Of a DNA stretch of 20,533 bases, positions 10,501 through 19,173 are shown one piece after another. The notes under the pieces are model-generated. The model was not told the origin of the DNA. It was given only the letters and a program-made list of their open reading frames with translations, and did not search any database. Origin of the DNA: Pelargonium nanum (taxonomy: Eukaryota > Streptophyta > Magnoliopsida > Geraniales > Geraniaceae); contig JAYMTF010001939.1 in NCBI GenBank assembly GCA_036897485.1, positions 1 to 20,533 on the forward strand, given 5' to 3'. Made by a program: the position numbers and the translations under genes. Within the stretch, counting starts at the first letter, position 1; the number at the start of each line of letters is the position of its first letter.

Positions 10501-13500
10501 ATACGAAAAGTGCAAATTAACAGTTAAAGCACTAAAATTTGATTAGACATAGATGGCTGTTTTGTTGGGAAAAGATCTAAGATCATAGTATAAAGTGTAG
10601 TTTCTTTAGCTAAGTAAAGAAGATAACCCAAAGCAGGGGAAGGAGACGAGAGAGAAGGTGCAGAGGACCAGACAGCTGCCTGCCTGGTTACTCGGCCCAG
10701 TTCCATGCTGGAGGTGACTAGCACCGGCTACCCTGATGTCAAATAAGCCTAGTTATAAATAACTTAACTTTTCAAAATATTGCGTAAACATAATTGCGCA
10801 TACAGAGTGAGATTTCAATGTTAACGACTTCGTAAATATCAAATATAGAGCAATTGAATTACATTTTTAGCTGATGGTGTAAGAAAACTACACAAGTATT
10901 GGACCTGGCCTGACTTAAAATGAGACTACCGAAGCCTGCATTTCCTACTTTCTTAAATAGAGACATGGCTTTAAGTCAGAGTACAACTTTGACAAGCATT
11001 CTTTATCGATGCTAGATTCTTTCGACACCATAAATCAAGGAAAGCATTAAATGCACCATTTTCTGATAATATTAGCTATATATACTGGGGCTACGAAGTT
11101 CGGGATATCTTTCAAGGTAAGAATTTACTGGAAGGAAAGGATGATAACTTCTAATACATGTTAGTATCTTTGTTTGCCCAAACTAACAGGTAAGAATTAG
11201 TTTTCAGTAATATAATTTTAAGGAAAGAGATTGCTAAATATTTAAAGCATATAAGGTTCTGAGATAAAAATATATTTGGCATTCTCTGCATATTTTAATT
11301 AGTAATAAAGTAACTTTTTAACTCATAGCTAAATTTGAAGGAATTGTTACTAACCATTACATCTCTCCATGCACACAACCGCCTCACAAGATCCTGAAAC
11401 TGGGTTTTAAGAGAAGATAGACGGCGTTAGAATGAAGAGTTTCCTGCTATTGACCTAAAGTTACAATAATAAGGAATGAATCAGAAAACCTGAGTTTGAG
11501 AAGAAGCTGAAGAAACGCCTCCTTGACCATTTGCATGACGGGATAATATTGACAAAGCAGCAGACACTCCTGGAGGAGCTTCAATCTCTTTTGTGTAAAG
11601 TTGCATACAGATCATGTTTGAACGCCGACTAGCCTCGAGAACAAAATTGAATTCGTCATCGGGACTAGATGAGTTTTCTGAGACAGTAATTTATTTAGAA
11701 ATCCGCTGCTATGATATTACTTTGTGTGTGTGTGTGTGTTGGGGATATTGTTACTTAAATACTTATACAATGTTAATGGTACGAGATTTTTTTCATTCAG
11801 TTTATCTTCATTCCAATATTAAGAAGATAAGAACCCACTGTATAATGCACAACTTGAATAAAAACATACCATTATCATGTTGATTGAGCTCAGCTATTAA
11901 ACAGTTTGCAATAAACAGTAGATAATGTGCATCTGTCCGAGCATACTCCACCATTTCTTCTGAGAGTGGGCGTTGTCTCCAGTCCTCACGCTACAATGCA
12001 AGTTGAGAATAAATAAGTGGCAATATAGTATATTCTACCCAACATGTATCTACGCAGATCATCAATGCCCAAGTAAATTATGCTCGTAACAAGCTTAACA
12101 GTTGATGGATGTTACAGTATCTTATCTAAATCATTCTCAATCCAAAAGCATGGGTAATGCCGCTAACAGGATACACAACTTAACTCCTGAAACCAACCAA
12201 CATAATGAATAACATGATTTTGAAGCCAAACCTGCAACAATTTGTTTGTGGCTACATCGCAGTATGTTTGAAGTAAGTATGCTAGTGACTTCTGAGGTTT
12301 TGAAAGCACATCACAGGCCTGCAATGTTGACATTAATTCAGAAAAACGGTTGCCAAACAATTTTTGAATGTTCTTATGATATATCAGTAAACAAACACAA
12401 AACAACAAGGTATTATCAATGATTCACGATATCCACGGCAAAGGTGGAATAAAAATCCAATAAACTTACCTTTGCAGTATCAAATAAATTAACAACATAT
12501 ATATGGAAGTCTCTCTGTAGCCATATAATATCATTATCAGCCCCGTGAAATACCTAAACCACAAAAACTCCCATTAGAACAAAAATAATCACAACACTTG
12601 TAACTTAACGCTAAAGATCAAACATTTGTCTCTCTCTTTCATTCAAATACAAACAAAATGTTACATCATGAATAAGTACCTTACATATACTTGGATCAGC
12701 AAAAACAGGTCGAAGAATACCCATTACATCATGAAGCGCGATTGTGTCCACCAAATAATCTTCCTTCTTCGTAGAAATCTGCTCAAATTCGAAATGAAGA
12801 CCAAAACCGATGCATCAGAAACAACACATAGCCCAAGCTCAAATTTGAAACAAAGACCAAAATCAATACATCAGAAACAACAAACAGCACAAGCTCAAAT
12901 TCGAAACAAAGACCAAAATCGATACATCATAAACAACACACAGCACAAGCTCAAATTCGAAACAAAGACCAAAACTGATGCATCAGAAACAGCACACTCA
13001 ACAAAAAGCAACATTCAGTACAAATACCAACCTGTATCAAACATGTAAACCCTAGGAAGGACCTTAAGCTATGCTGTTCAGTATCAACACCAAACACCTT
13101 CTCCTTACTCAAGACATCCACCAGCTCCTTCAACTGTGCCTCTGTCTCAACCCAAACATACTCATCACTCATCGCCAAATCAACCTCATCTGTCACGAAC
13201 TCGAACTCGAATCTCGTGTTCTCTATCAGAGCCGATATCTCCGTTTCGTACGGATGCGATTTGGAAGAATCATCTGCAACAAGGATCACAAATTAACCAG
13301 TTTCTAAGCTACAGAGCCTCATTATGTTACTACAACCAAAAAAACATTACACCTATCGTTTTCTCGTCGATTTTCCTGTACTATCTCGGCAAACAAACTG
13401 AAAACGAGGTCTATTACAAGCAAAAAAAAATGAAAAAACAAAAACCGAACGAACAAACTGTACCGTTGAGCTTCGAGTGCTTGAACGGAGAGTACGAATT

Positions 13501-13674
13501 GTCTGCTAAGACGCGCTTGAAGGAGTGCTGTGGCTTCTGGTCGGAGTGTAAATAACACGGACACGGAGGGCTTTTCTGCTTCCGGCGCCGGCGGTATTGC
13601 GCGGCGAAGAAGACGGTCAGTGCCGCGAAAGAGGCTACATAAACCGCGATTTTGAATCTCGCTTTGTTCTCCAT
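7579..13674 (-). CDS. RRP6L3: RRP6-like protein 3: DEDDy 3'-5' exonuclease with HNH-like module, complete
   Basis: Twelve exons: 13464-13674, 13032-13273, 12680-12778, 12470-12553, 12232-12318, 11870-11990, 11490-11677, 11355-11393, 9916-10424, 9333-9819, 8454-9088 and 7579-7633. They sum to 2757 nt (918 residues plus TGA), every junction GT-AG and in frame. Residues 9-27 are a hydrophobic anchor followed by RRRRK. The RNase D/Rrp6-type core holds the DEDDy residues: D134 and E136 (GVDTEQHS), D192 ([14 protein letters not shown]), Y257 and D261 ([10 protein letters not shown]). An HRDC-like segment ([20 protein letters not shown]) covers about 350-371. A Cys/His module has C570xxC573, C588, C609xxC612-H613 and H617 (CVGCG ... 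[13 protein letters not shown]). A polar, probably disordered stretch (about 705-840) precedes the conserved tail [20 protein letters not shown]. The family trims nucleic acids from the 3' end. Anchor plus exonuclease plus HNH-like module recalls animal EXD2, so a membrane-tethered, possibly organelle-linked role is plausible. The last exon is short (55 nt) and was placed by homology and frame. Confidence 0.95.
7834..8293. mobile_element. hAT-like MITE inside RRP6L3 intron 11
   Basis: Terminal inverted repeats are TAGAGCTGCCAATTT (left) and TAGAACTGACAATTT (right, read inward), 13 of 15 matching. The flanking 8-mers are CATGGTTC (7826-7833) and CTTGGTTC (8294-8301), 7 of 8 identical: an 8-bp target duplication, diagnostic of the hAT superfamily together with the TAGAG terminus. 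The 460-bp interior has no transposase frame, so it is non-autonomous. It makes up over half of the 820-bp intron (7634-8453) and leaves both splice sites intact. Confidence 0.75.
8331..8365. repeat. 35-nt near-perfect hairpin in RRP6L3 intron 11
   Basis: AGCCAAGCATTTAACG, a GCT loop and CGTTAAAAGCTTGGCT form a 16-bp stem with one mismatch. It lies about 90 nt downstream of the exon 11 donor (8453-8452) in the transcript and about 30 bp outside the MITE. It may be a fragment of a dispersed inverted repeat; an RNA structural role is possible but unproven. Confidence 0.7.
11724..11739. repeat. (GT)8 microsatellite in RRP6L3 intron 6
   Basis: Eight uninterrupted GT units lie within the intron spanning 11678-11869. 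On the gene strand this is (AC)8. It is a likely length-polymorphic site. Confidence 0.9.
12782..13005. repeat. 56-bp minisatellite filling RRP6L3 intron 2
   Basis: Four head-to-tail units start at 12782, 12838, 12894 and 12950 with an exact 56-bp period. Each begins CTCAAATT(C/T)GAAA, followed by AAGACCAAAA, CATCAGAAACA and (except the last) an ending CACAAG or CCCAAG. The array occupies nearly all of the 253-bp intron (12779-13031) and begins three bases from the splice acceptor. The array also creates an artificial open frame on the opposite strand. Confidence 0.92.
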
Positions 13675-13930
13675 TTTCGTCGCTGCGTTGTTCGGTTCGA
13701 GCTCTGATCTTCACCGATTGGATCGCGGATTCAGTGGTGGCTGTGAAGAAGGAGGCGGAGACGGAGACCGAGTGAGGCCGCGACGCCGCTAGTTCTAACG
13801 TACGCGGGAATGCGTAGTGCGCTTATGCGGCTACTTGGACGTTGATACTCGTGATGGGCCGGATACAAAGCCCAATATTGTTAATGGGCCTTTGGAGCAG
13901 GCCCAATATCTCGATTTGGCCCGGTATTCA
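13675..13930 (-). promoter_or_regulatory. RRP6L3 promoter with a four-fold TGGGCY (site II) cluster
   Basis: Four TGGGCY motifs in either orientation lie at 13855-13860, 13869-13874, 13885-13890 and 13900-13905, starting 14, 16 and 15 bp apart, about 180-230 bp upstream of the ATG. Such site II elements are known targets of TCP factors in plant promoters of housekeeping, ribosomal and mitochondrial genes. No TATA box is evident. A miniature LTR element starts at 13934, so the promoter must be compact unless the transposon contributes. Confidence 0.6.
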
Positions 13931-13933
13931 AAA

Positions 13934-14477
13934 TGTTAGAGAACCAACTTAACTAAAAGTTCAAGCTTATAGTTGAAGTTCTCATTTATTCTTTCTTTCT
14001 TTTTTGTCTAAACCATGAGATTCCTGAGCGGGCACGCAAACTCGTTGTTGGCACCTTTAAGTCGTTCTACCACACCCAGATTAATCCTCATTCGAGTTTT
14101 ACGGGCGAACTGAAGAGAGATAGATAAGATCTCGTTCTCGTTTTACGAGCGAACTGAAGAGAGATAGATTGGATCTCGCTCCCGTTTTACGGGTGAATCG
14201 AAGAGATAGATAGGAGTCATCCCGATTTTAACTTTTTTTAGAAGAGTTAGATAGATAGGATCCCGTTCCCGTTTACGGGTAGACCGAAGAGATAGATAGG
14301 AGGTCATTCCCGATTTTAACTTTTTTTAGAAGAGTTGTATAAAATACCCGATAGGAGAAGATAGAGAGTCCAAGTATGCTTGAATGAGTAAAGAATTTGA
14401 TAATGTGACCTCAAACTCTGATACCATGTTAGAGAATCAACTCAACTTAAAGCTCAAGTTTGTAGATAAATTCCTCA
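13934..14477 (-). mobile_element. Miniature LTR retrotransposon (TRIM-like), minus orientation
   Basis: Two direct 51-bp terminal repeats lie at 13934-13984 and 14427-14477, of equal length and about 80% identical (41 of 51). On the element strand they run TGAG...CTCTAACA, with the TG...CA ends of LTRs. Directly next to the right-hand repeat, 14416-14426 reads TGGTATCAGAG on the element strand, the primer binding site for plant initiator Met-tRNA. The purine tract AAAAAAGAAAGAAAGAA just before the other repeat could be the polypurine tract. The internal part (about 440 bp) has no coding capacity. No 5-bp target duplication is obvious. The LTRs may extend a little further right. Confidence 0.65.
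14090..14340. repeat. Array of hairpin-bearing tandem units inside the TRIM-like element
   Basis: Four units each carry a short palindrome followed by GAA..GAAGAG(A)GATAGAT: CGAG-TTTTA-CGGG at 14093, CTCG-TTTTA-CGAG at 14137, CCCG-TTTTA-CGGG at 14181 and CCCG-TTTA-CGGG at 14268. The first three are 44 bp apart. Units three and four share a further block with CCCGATTTTAACTTTTTTTA and GAAGAGTT, giving an 87-bp step. Confidence 0.75.
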
Positions 14478-14502
14478 TTTAATCTTTTAATATTGTATTT
14501 CA

Positions 14503-15100
14503 GCACAATTGTTTTCTCAGAGTTGGATTTTTAGGACAATAAATTATGGAACATGTTGTTGTGGTCAATATTTTGCTAGAACCTGCTATGATATCGTGTT
14601 AGTAGTTGTAACAGTTAGATTTTAACATTATCATTAGACATTTGCATTTCATGTTGGAATGAATTGTAAAACGCCTAGTGTTTTTGTGATCTCGTCTTCG
14701 ATTTTGACGTTGTCAGTGTCTAATTTACAACGACGATAAAAAGATTTTCCATGACCATTTACTCTCACTACTATCTTCTAAATGACAAGCATCATTATCT
14801 CCATTAATTGCTGTAAAAATTTGGTTTCAAACATCACTATTTTGGGTAGCAAAACATAATGTTCCCAACTCCCAAATGCCATATATGGTAGCACACAACA
14901 CCAACCATCAAATCAATGAAAATGTGCACCCAAAAAATGTGTAACAAAGGCTTGTGGATGTGGTCCTCTCCTTCACATTTCATCATTATTGAATTTTTGG
15001 AACTGGCAACACTTGCATAGAGAGATGGAGCAGATGGTTCACTTGGAGCTAACAATTTAAGATTTAGATTGGGTTCAGTTCAATTTTAACTAAATTAATA
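14503..15100. other. Intergenic DNA, no gene seen
   Basis: No protein family is recognisable. A minus-strand open stretch at 14837-15055 lacks an ATG and is listed under rejected observations. Confidence 0.5.
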
Positions 15101-15104
15101 ATAT

Positions 15105-15595
15105 GTGTGTTCATGTTATGTTCATATTGTGTCAAGACAAACACAACATATATCGTAATCATGCTGAAATAATAAACGTAAACACGATATAATTATGTAT
15201 ATGTAACACAACATGTACGATAAAATGGGTTGTACTGATATGACCCAAACAACAAGTTTCACGAGATAAACCAATACGTTTGACATGACGCACCTCCGCA
15301 TACTTGGCAGGAAACAACCTGAAACGATAAATATCACAAATTTAGCGTATTTAACATAATTATGTTAACTAATATATACAAAAAAAATGTACATGTCGTG
15401 TATGTCACAACACGAATAATAAATCATGGTGTGTGTTTGAAGCTCAACACGAACACAACACAATTATTAAATGAGTTTGGCACTCCAAAACAAACACATA
15501 CATGATAAAAAAAAATAAGTGAGTCCAAAAATATTTATTTCAGTTCGTGTTCGTGTTGTGTCGCATGTTGAGATGTGAGTCTCCAACTCTATCGA
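15105..15595. mobile_element. Probable decayed relative of the hAT-like MITE family
   Basis: The stretch is full of the same ACACAAC/ACACGA and GTTCGTGTTCGTGTTGTGTCG words seen inside the elements at 4786 and 7834. A TAGAGTTGGAGACTC terminus, read inward from about 15591, resembles a hAT end. I could not define the left end or a target duplication, so boundaries are approximate. Confidence 0.35.
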
Positions 15596-15740
15596 GTTTT
15601 ATATCGTATTTCGAATTTTACGTGTAAAATGTACATATTTTTCCGACTTTATTTAAAACTTTATCGGATCGGTTTTATGCAATCCAAATTGCGATTTTAA
15701 TTTTGAGTGTCTGCGGATCCAATCTGAATGACCACCTATT

Positions 15741-16000
15741 AGTGCATTGAATTGGTGGATGAGAGTGTTTGTGTGAAACTTCACATCACATGGTGGATGG
15801 GCTCTACCTCACATTTATGAAGGCCCAATGAGAAGTTTTTTCCAAAAAAAATGAATCATCTAATAGAAATTAAGTATTGGTGCATTGGTTGATGGGAGTG
15901 TGCATGAGACACAACATGGTGGATGGGCTCTACCTCACATTAATGAAGGCCCATTGAGAAGATTTTATTTTTTCCTAGAAAAATGAGTCATCTAATAAAA
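15741..16000. repeat. Imperfect direct duplication of about 126-138 bp
   Basis: TGCATTG (15743 and 15881), GGTGGATGGGCTCTACCTCA (15792 and 15918), then ATGAAGGCCCA(A/T)TGAGAAG and TGA(A/G)TCATCTAATA occur in the same order twice. Offset shrinks from 138 to 126 bp, showing internal indels. Both copies carry a GGCCCA motif. Confidence 0.85.
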
Positions 16001-16009
16001 AATGAATGG

Positions 16010-16700
16010 TATTTTTATGCAGCTTTTGTTTTTATATCTATTATAGGATCAATCCATCAAATTCATCAAAATGATAATTATGGTTTTGAGTTATTGAAAT
16101 TTCAAGTTTTCAACTATCAAACAGGAAATTATGGATACGCTAGTTCGACCTGATCTAAAAAGTAATCGTATCTATTTTATACAACTCGAAAAAAAAAGCA
16201 TAATTTTGAGTGTTATTGTGTTTGAGTCCAAATTGTGAGCTTTGATAGGAGTGTTTGTACTAAATCCCTATATTATAAAGATGGAACTCACAAAGTTTCA
16301 ATGTAACCCTCTAATTTGTTTTATAATCCAACCTTTTTGGTAAGTGGTCATATGTTGTCATCTTTGGGCTTTGTTGGAGTTAGGCACACCTAAGAAAGTT
16401 GTGGAACAAATTATTCTAGTAGTGGGTCCTCTAGTAGGTTAATATTTTTTTTATGCTTCATAGGATTTATTATTTTATTTTTTTTCCTTTTGGGGGTTAA
16501 AAAAATGAACACAAACAAGTCTCTTTTTTTCAACATCCATGAATTCAACTAAAGCAATGGGGAGCAATCTCCAATCATGGCCTTATCATGAGAGCCCACA
16601 TGCTTGACCAAAGACTTAGAAAATAAAAGGAAAAGGAAGAAGAAGAAGTGATAAAGCCCCATGATTGTTGGGGAAGAATGGTAGATGGATTAATAAATGT
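16010..16700. other. AT-rich intergenic DNA, no gene seen
   Basis: Only chance open frames and homopolymer tracts (T and A runs near 16440-16520) are present. Confidence 0.55.
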
Positions 16701-16709
16701 GTAGAGAAC

Positions 16710-17396
16710 AATTAAGAAGCTTAGACAATCTTGTAAACCACTGAAAATGGTTCTTTGATAATAAAGGAATTGAATGATAAGATAGGATGTCACACAAGCT
16801 GAATAAATAAACATGTACGATTAGTGTGTACGTGTTAATCCACTTTCACTCAGCATAAATAGAGAAGTTTTCATATAATTAAGAAGTTCGGACAATTTGT
16901 AAACTACTAAAAATGATCTTTTAGACAACGGAATTGAATGGTAAAATCGAGCGTCACATCAGCTATATGAAAAACATATATAACTATAGTATTTGTACCA
17001 ATCCACTTCCATATAATATAGGTAAACCCAACATTTTGGGCCATGAGCCTAATGCGGGTCGGGCAAAAAAAATCATGCATTTGTACTTTATTTTTTTATC
17101 AAACACAATCTTTACTACTAAGTGGCCAGACACATTAGAACTGAAGAAAAAATCTCTGATAAAAATACTTACGTTCTTTGGCCGATTCGTTTAAACTCGC
17201 GACCCACATTGTCAAGTACAAGATGACATTTTTTTTCATATGAACTGAAAGTTTGTAGTGACTAATTGAAAGCTTTAGACGATTTTGTAAACCACATCAT
17301 CTGATGACAACAAAATCGAACTAAATCAGACACGCATCAGTTACACGGGAAAACACATGTGATTATTGTATAAGTACCAATCCAATCCAATCAACT
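16710..17396. repeat. Degenerate triplicated repeat
   Basis: Three related blocks begin AATTAAGAAGCTTAGACAAT (16710), AATTAAGAAGTTCGGACAAT (16877) and AATTGAAAGCTTTAGACGAT (17264). Each continues TTGTAAAC(C/T)AC, a stretch with GAATTGAATG or a degraded form, GTCACA or CAGACACG, and ends with GTAC or GTGTT(A) before CAATCCA or TAATCCA. The second and third are separated by about 230 bp of unrelated sequence. The origin is unclear; they may be copies of a decayed element. Confidence 0.6.
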
Positions 17397-17399
17397 CCT

Positions 17400-18690
17400 C
17401 AAAACATTGGTTCAAATAACTATGGGATCAATGTAGATTTTCTTGTACAATTATGACCATATTGCCCTTGCAATTGTACTCAATGTCTGAGGAATGGGAA
17501 GGAGAGAAATGGGCAATAATGGTTGATACTTGACAAAGCACCTGCAGAAGCAGCTGCACCAAATCCACCAAAAAGGGTCTCTTGTGGTGGCAATGGCAGG
17601 CTTTGGGGGAGGTTGCTTAGACAGTGAGAAGTGGTGTTTCACAAGCAATGCATCTTCACACACCTCATTTTCCTTTTGGTCCACAAAACCCAATTTGTAT
17701 TTTTGTAAGTTCGGGTCAATCTAAACAAATTCGATAGTTATCTTGGGTCGGATATATAGAGAAACACGTCCCTATAGATCGGTTCAAGACATATCAATCG
17801 ATTTCGCTCAAGTCTCTCTTGCAATGTATTTGGTTCCAGAAACCGTCCAAGCATCCCATGTAATGTCCCGCCGAAAGGCAGACATGTCGGAGACCATGAC
17901 ATGACCCCAACAACATCATAGGTATAAGTAGAAATGTTCCACCAAACACGAAAGACGTTCAATTAGCATGTTCAAGCATGGTAATTATATCAACTATTCA
18001 TGACACGTTGTTATAGACTTGACACCAAAGATCCAAAAGTGGACACCAACATACAACGAGGATCAAGGATGACACCATCGCTTAATGTCGCAGAGAAATA
18101 CTTGAATTCTTAATTCTCAATCTCTAAATTTTTCTTTGTTGTGTTTTAATCATCTGATAAAGATTATTACTCTCACATTCTAAATAGATTTCAGCAACGA
18201 CTACTTTATACATAATATCAAGCTATTTTTGATGTGAGAAAAGTATATAATGATATGTTATTTTATAGTAATTTTATTGTTGCTCAACGAATGATTATTT
18301 TGCAAAACAAGAGAGTTCCATAGAATCTCATGCATGATATTTTAAAAAATGATAAATTATTGTTTGAACGGGTATATACAAACTCTCTAGTTAACACTAA
18401 ATTTTGTAACTAATATTATAAGCACTTTCAAATTTTAATTTTGTTAGAATTAAAATAATAAATTTAACGATTGAATCGATGTGTTTAATTTAAAATCACG
18501 ACCACTGAATTAACAAAATACTAATTTGGTTTAAATTTTAATTTTGATATAATTAAACCTTAATAAACACAAAATCTCCCTTAATTTATAACCAATGTGC
18601 ATGTTTCCAAGAACTAATATTTCATGAAATCTAGTAAATTTTTTAAGAATTGGACGAAAATGCCCTTTTAAAAATAAAAATAAAACATTA
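17400..18690. other. Intergenic DNA, no gene that can be defended
   Basis: Two open minus-strand stretches (17451-17693 and 17738-17962) look slightly protein-like but lack ATG starts or family resemblance. The remainder, especially 18120-18690, is very AT-rich. Confidence 0.5.
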
Positions 18691-18765
18691 TATGTTCAGG
18701 GGATGTCATGTCCCTTTTTTAGTGGCTGAACTGTGAAGAAACATCAAATTTAGTACCAATCATGG

Positions 18766-19009
18766 TACGTGTCAGAAACTCCTCGTGAAGTGGGTCCCAC
18801 ATTTTAAGCATCCACGTGAGCCGGAACTCTATGTGTCACATGATTAGTGGACAGGAAAGTTTGTGTAGCCAACCAGAACTTGCCACGTAACTGGATGCTA
18901 GATCTGATCACGTGCGCTTTCCCATTTTTTTAAATAAAAAAGAAATCGTAAAGCCTAACTTGTTGGTTTTGCATGTAATTGAGATTTTTTTTTCTTTTGT
19001 CTTCACGTG
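18766..19009. promoter_or_regulatory. ACGT-element cluster (G-box/ABRE island) with no visible gene
   Basis: Within 244 bp there are an ABRE-type TACGTGTC (18766-18773), three perfect G-boxes CACGTG (18813-18818, 18909-18914, 19004-19009), a CACGTA half-type (18884-18889) and an 11-bp palindrome GTGGGTCCCAC (18790-18800) containing a TCP-type GTGGNCCC. TATA-like words (TTATAC, TTTATACC) follow near 19039-19064. In plants this density is typical of ABA-, light- or stress-controlled promoters bound by bZIP or bHLH factors. No reading frame of note lies within 1.5 kb on either side. Confidence 0.45.
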
Positions 19010-19173
19010 ATATTAGTAGTTACTAGTATTCGGGCAATTTTATACAAATTCACTTCTTTTATACCAACGTTTTCAATCTTGAGCGGAAACTCGTGTCTTT
19101 GCAAGTAGATGTTGGATTAAGTCTTTTCAATCCGAACGTGATTCAAATTTGAAATTGCTAGTTCTAGAGTGAC

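Noticed and set aside
12782-13005. CRISPR-like regular repeats
   Set aside because: The units are contiguous 56-bp copies without variable spacers and lie in a plant intron; this is a minisatellite.
12626-13048. 140-codon plus-strand open frame with internal amino-acid repeats
   Set aside because: It runs across RRP6L3 intron 2, exon 3 and intron 3; its repeats are only the translation of the 56-bp minisatellite, which is open because the unit happens to lack stops.
13322-13714. 130-codon minus-strand frame overlapping RRP6L3 exon 1
   Set aside because: It starts at GTG and is a shifted reading of exon 1 and intron 1; the overlapping frame starting at 13674 joins correctly to the conserved exonuclease exons.
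14416-14426. tRNA gene, suggested by the sequence complementary to initiator Met-tRNA
   Set aside because: Only the 11-base primer binding site is present; there is no tRNA body, and the position next to an LTR end explains it.
14837-15055. 72-codon minus-strand frame with a hydrophobic tail
   Set aside because: It starts at TTG, has no upstream exon I can join and no recognisable motif.
17451-17693. 80-codon minus-strand frame with a Pro-rich and Cys/Trp-rich part
   Set aside because: It begins at TTG, and its two halves look protein-like only in different frames on either side of a run of five T. It might be a decayed exon, but I cannot support it.
17738-17962. 74-codon minus-strand frame, possible transposon fragment
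   Set aside because: The composition is protein-like but I recognise no family, no ATG-based gene structure and no repeat boundary.
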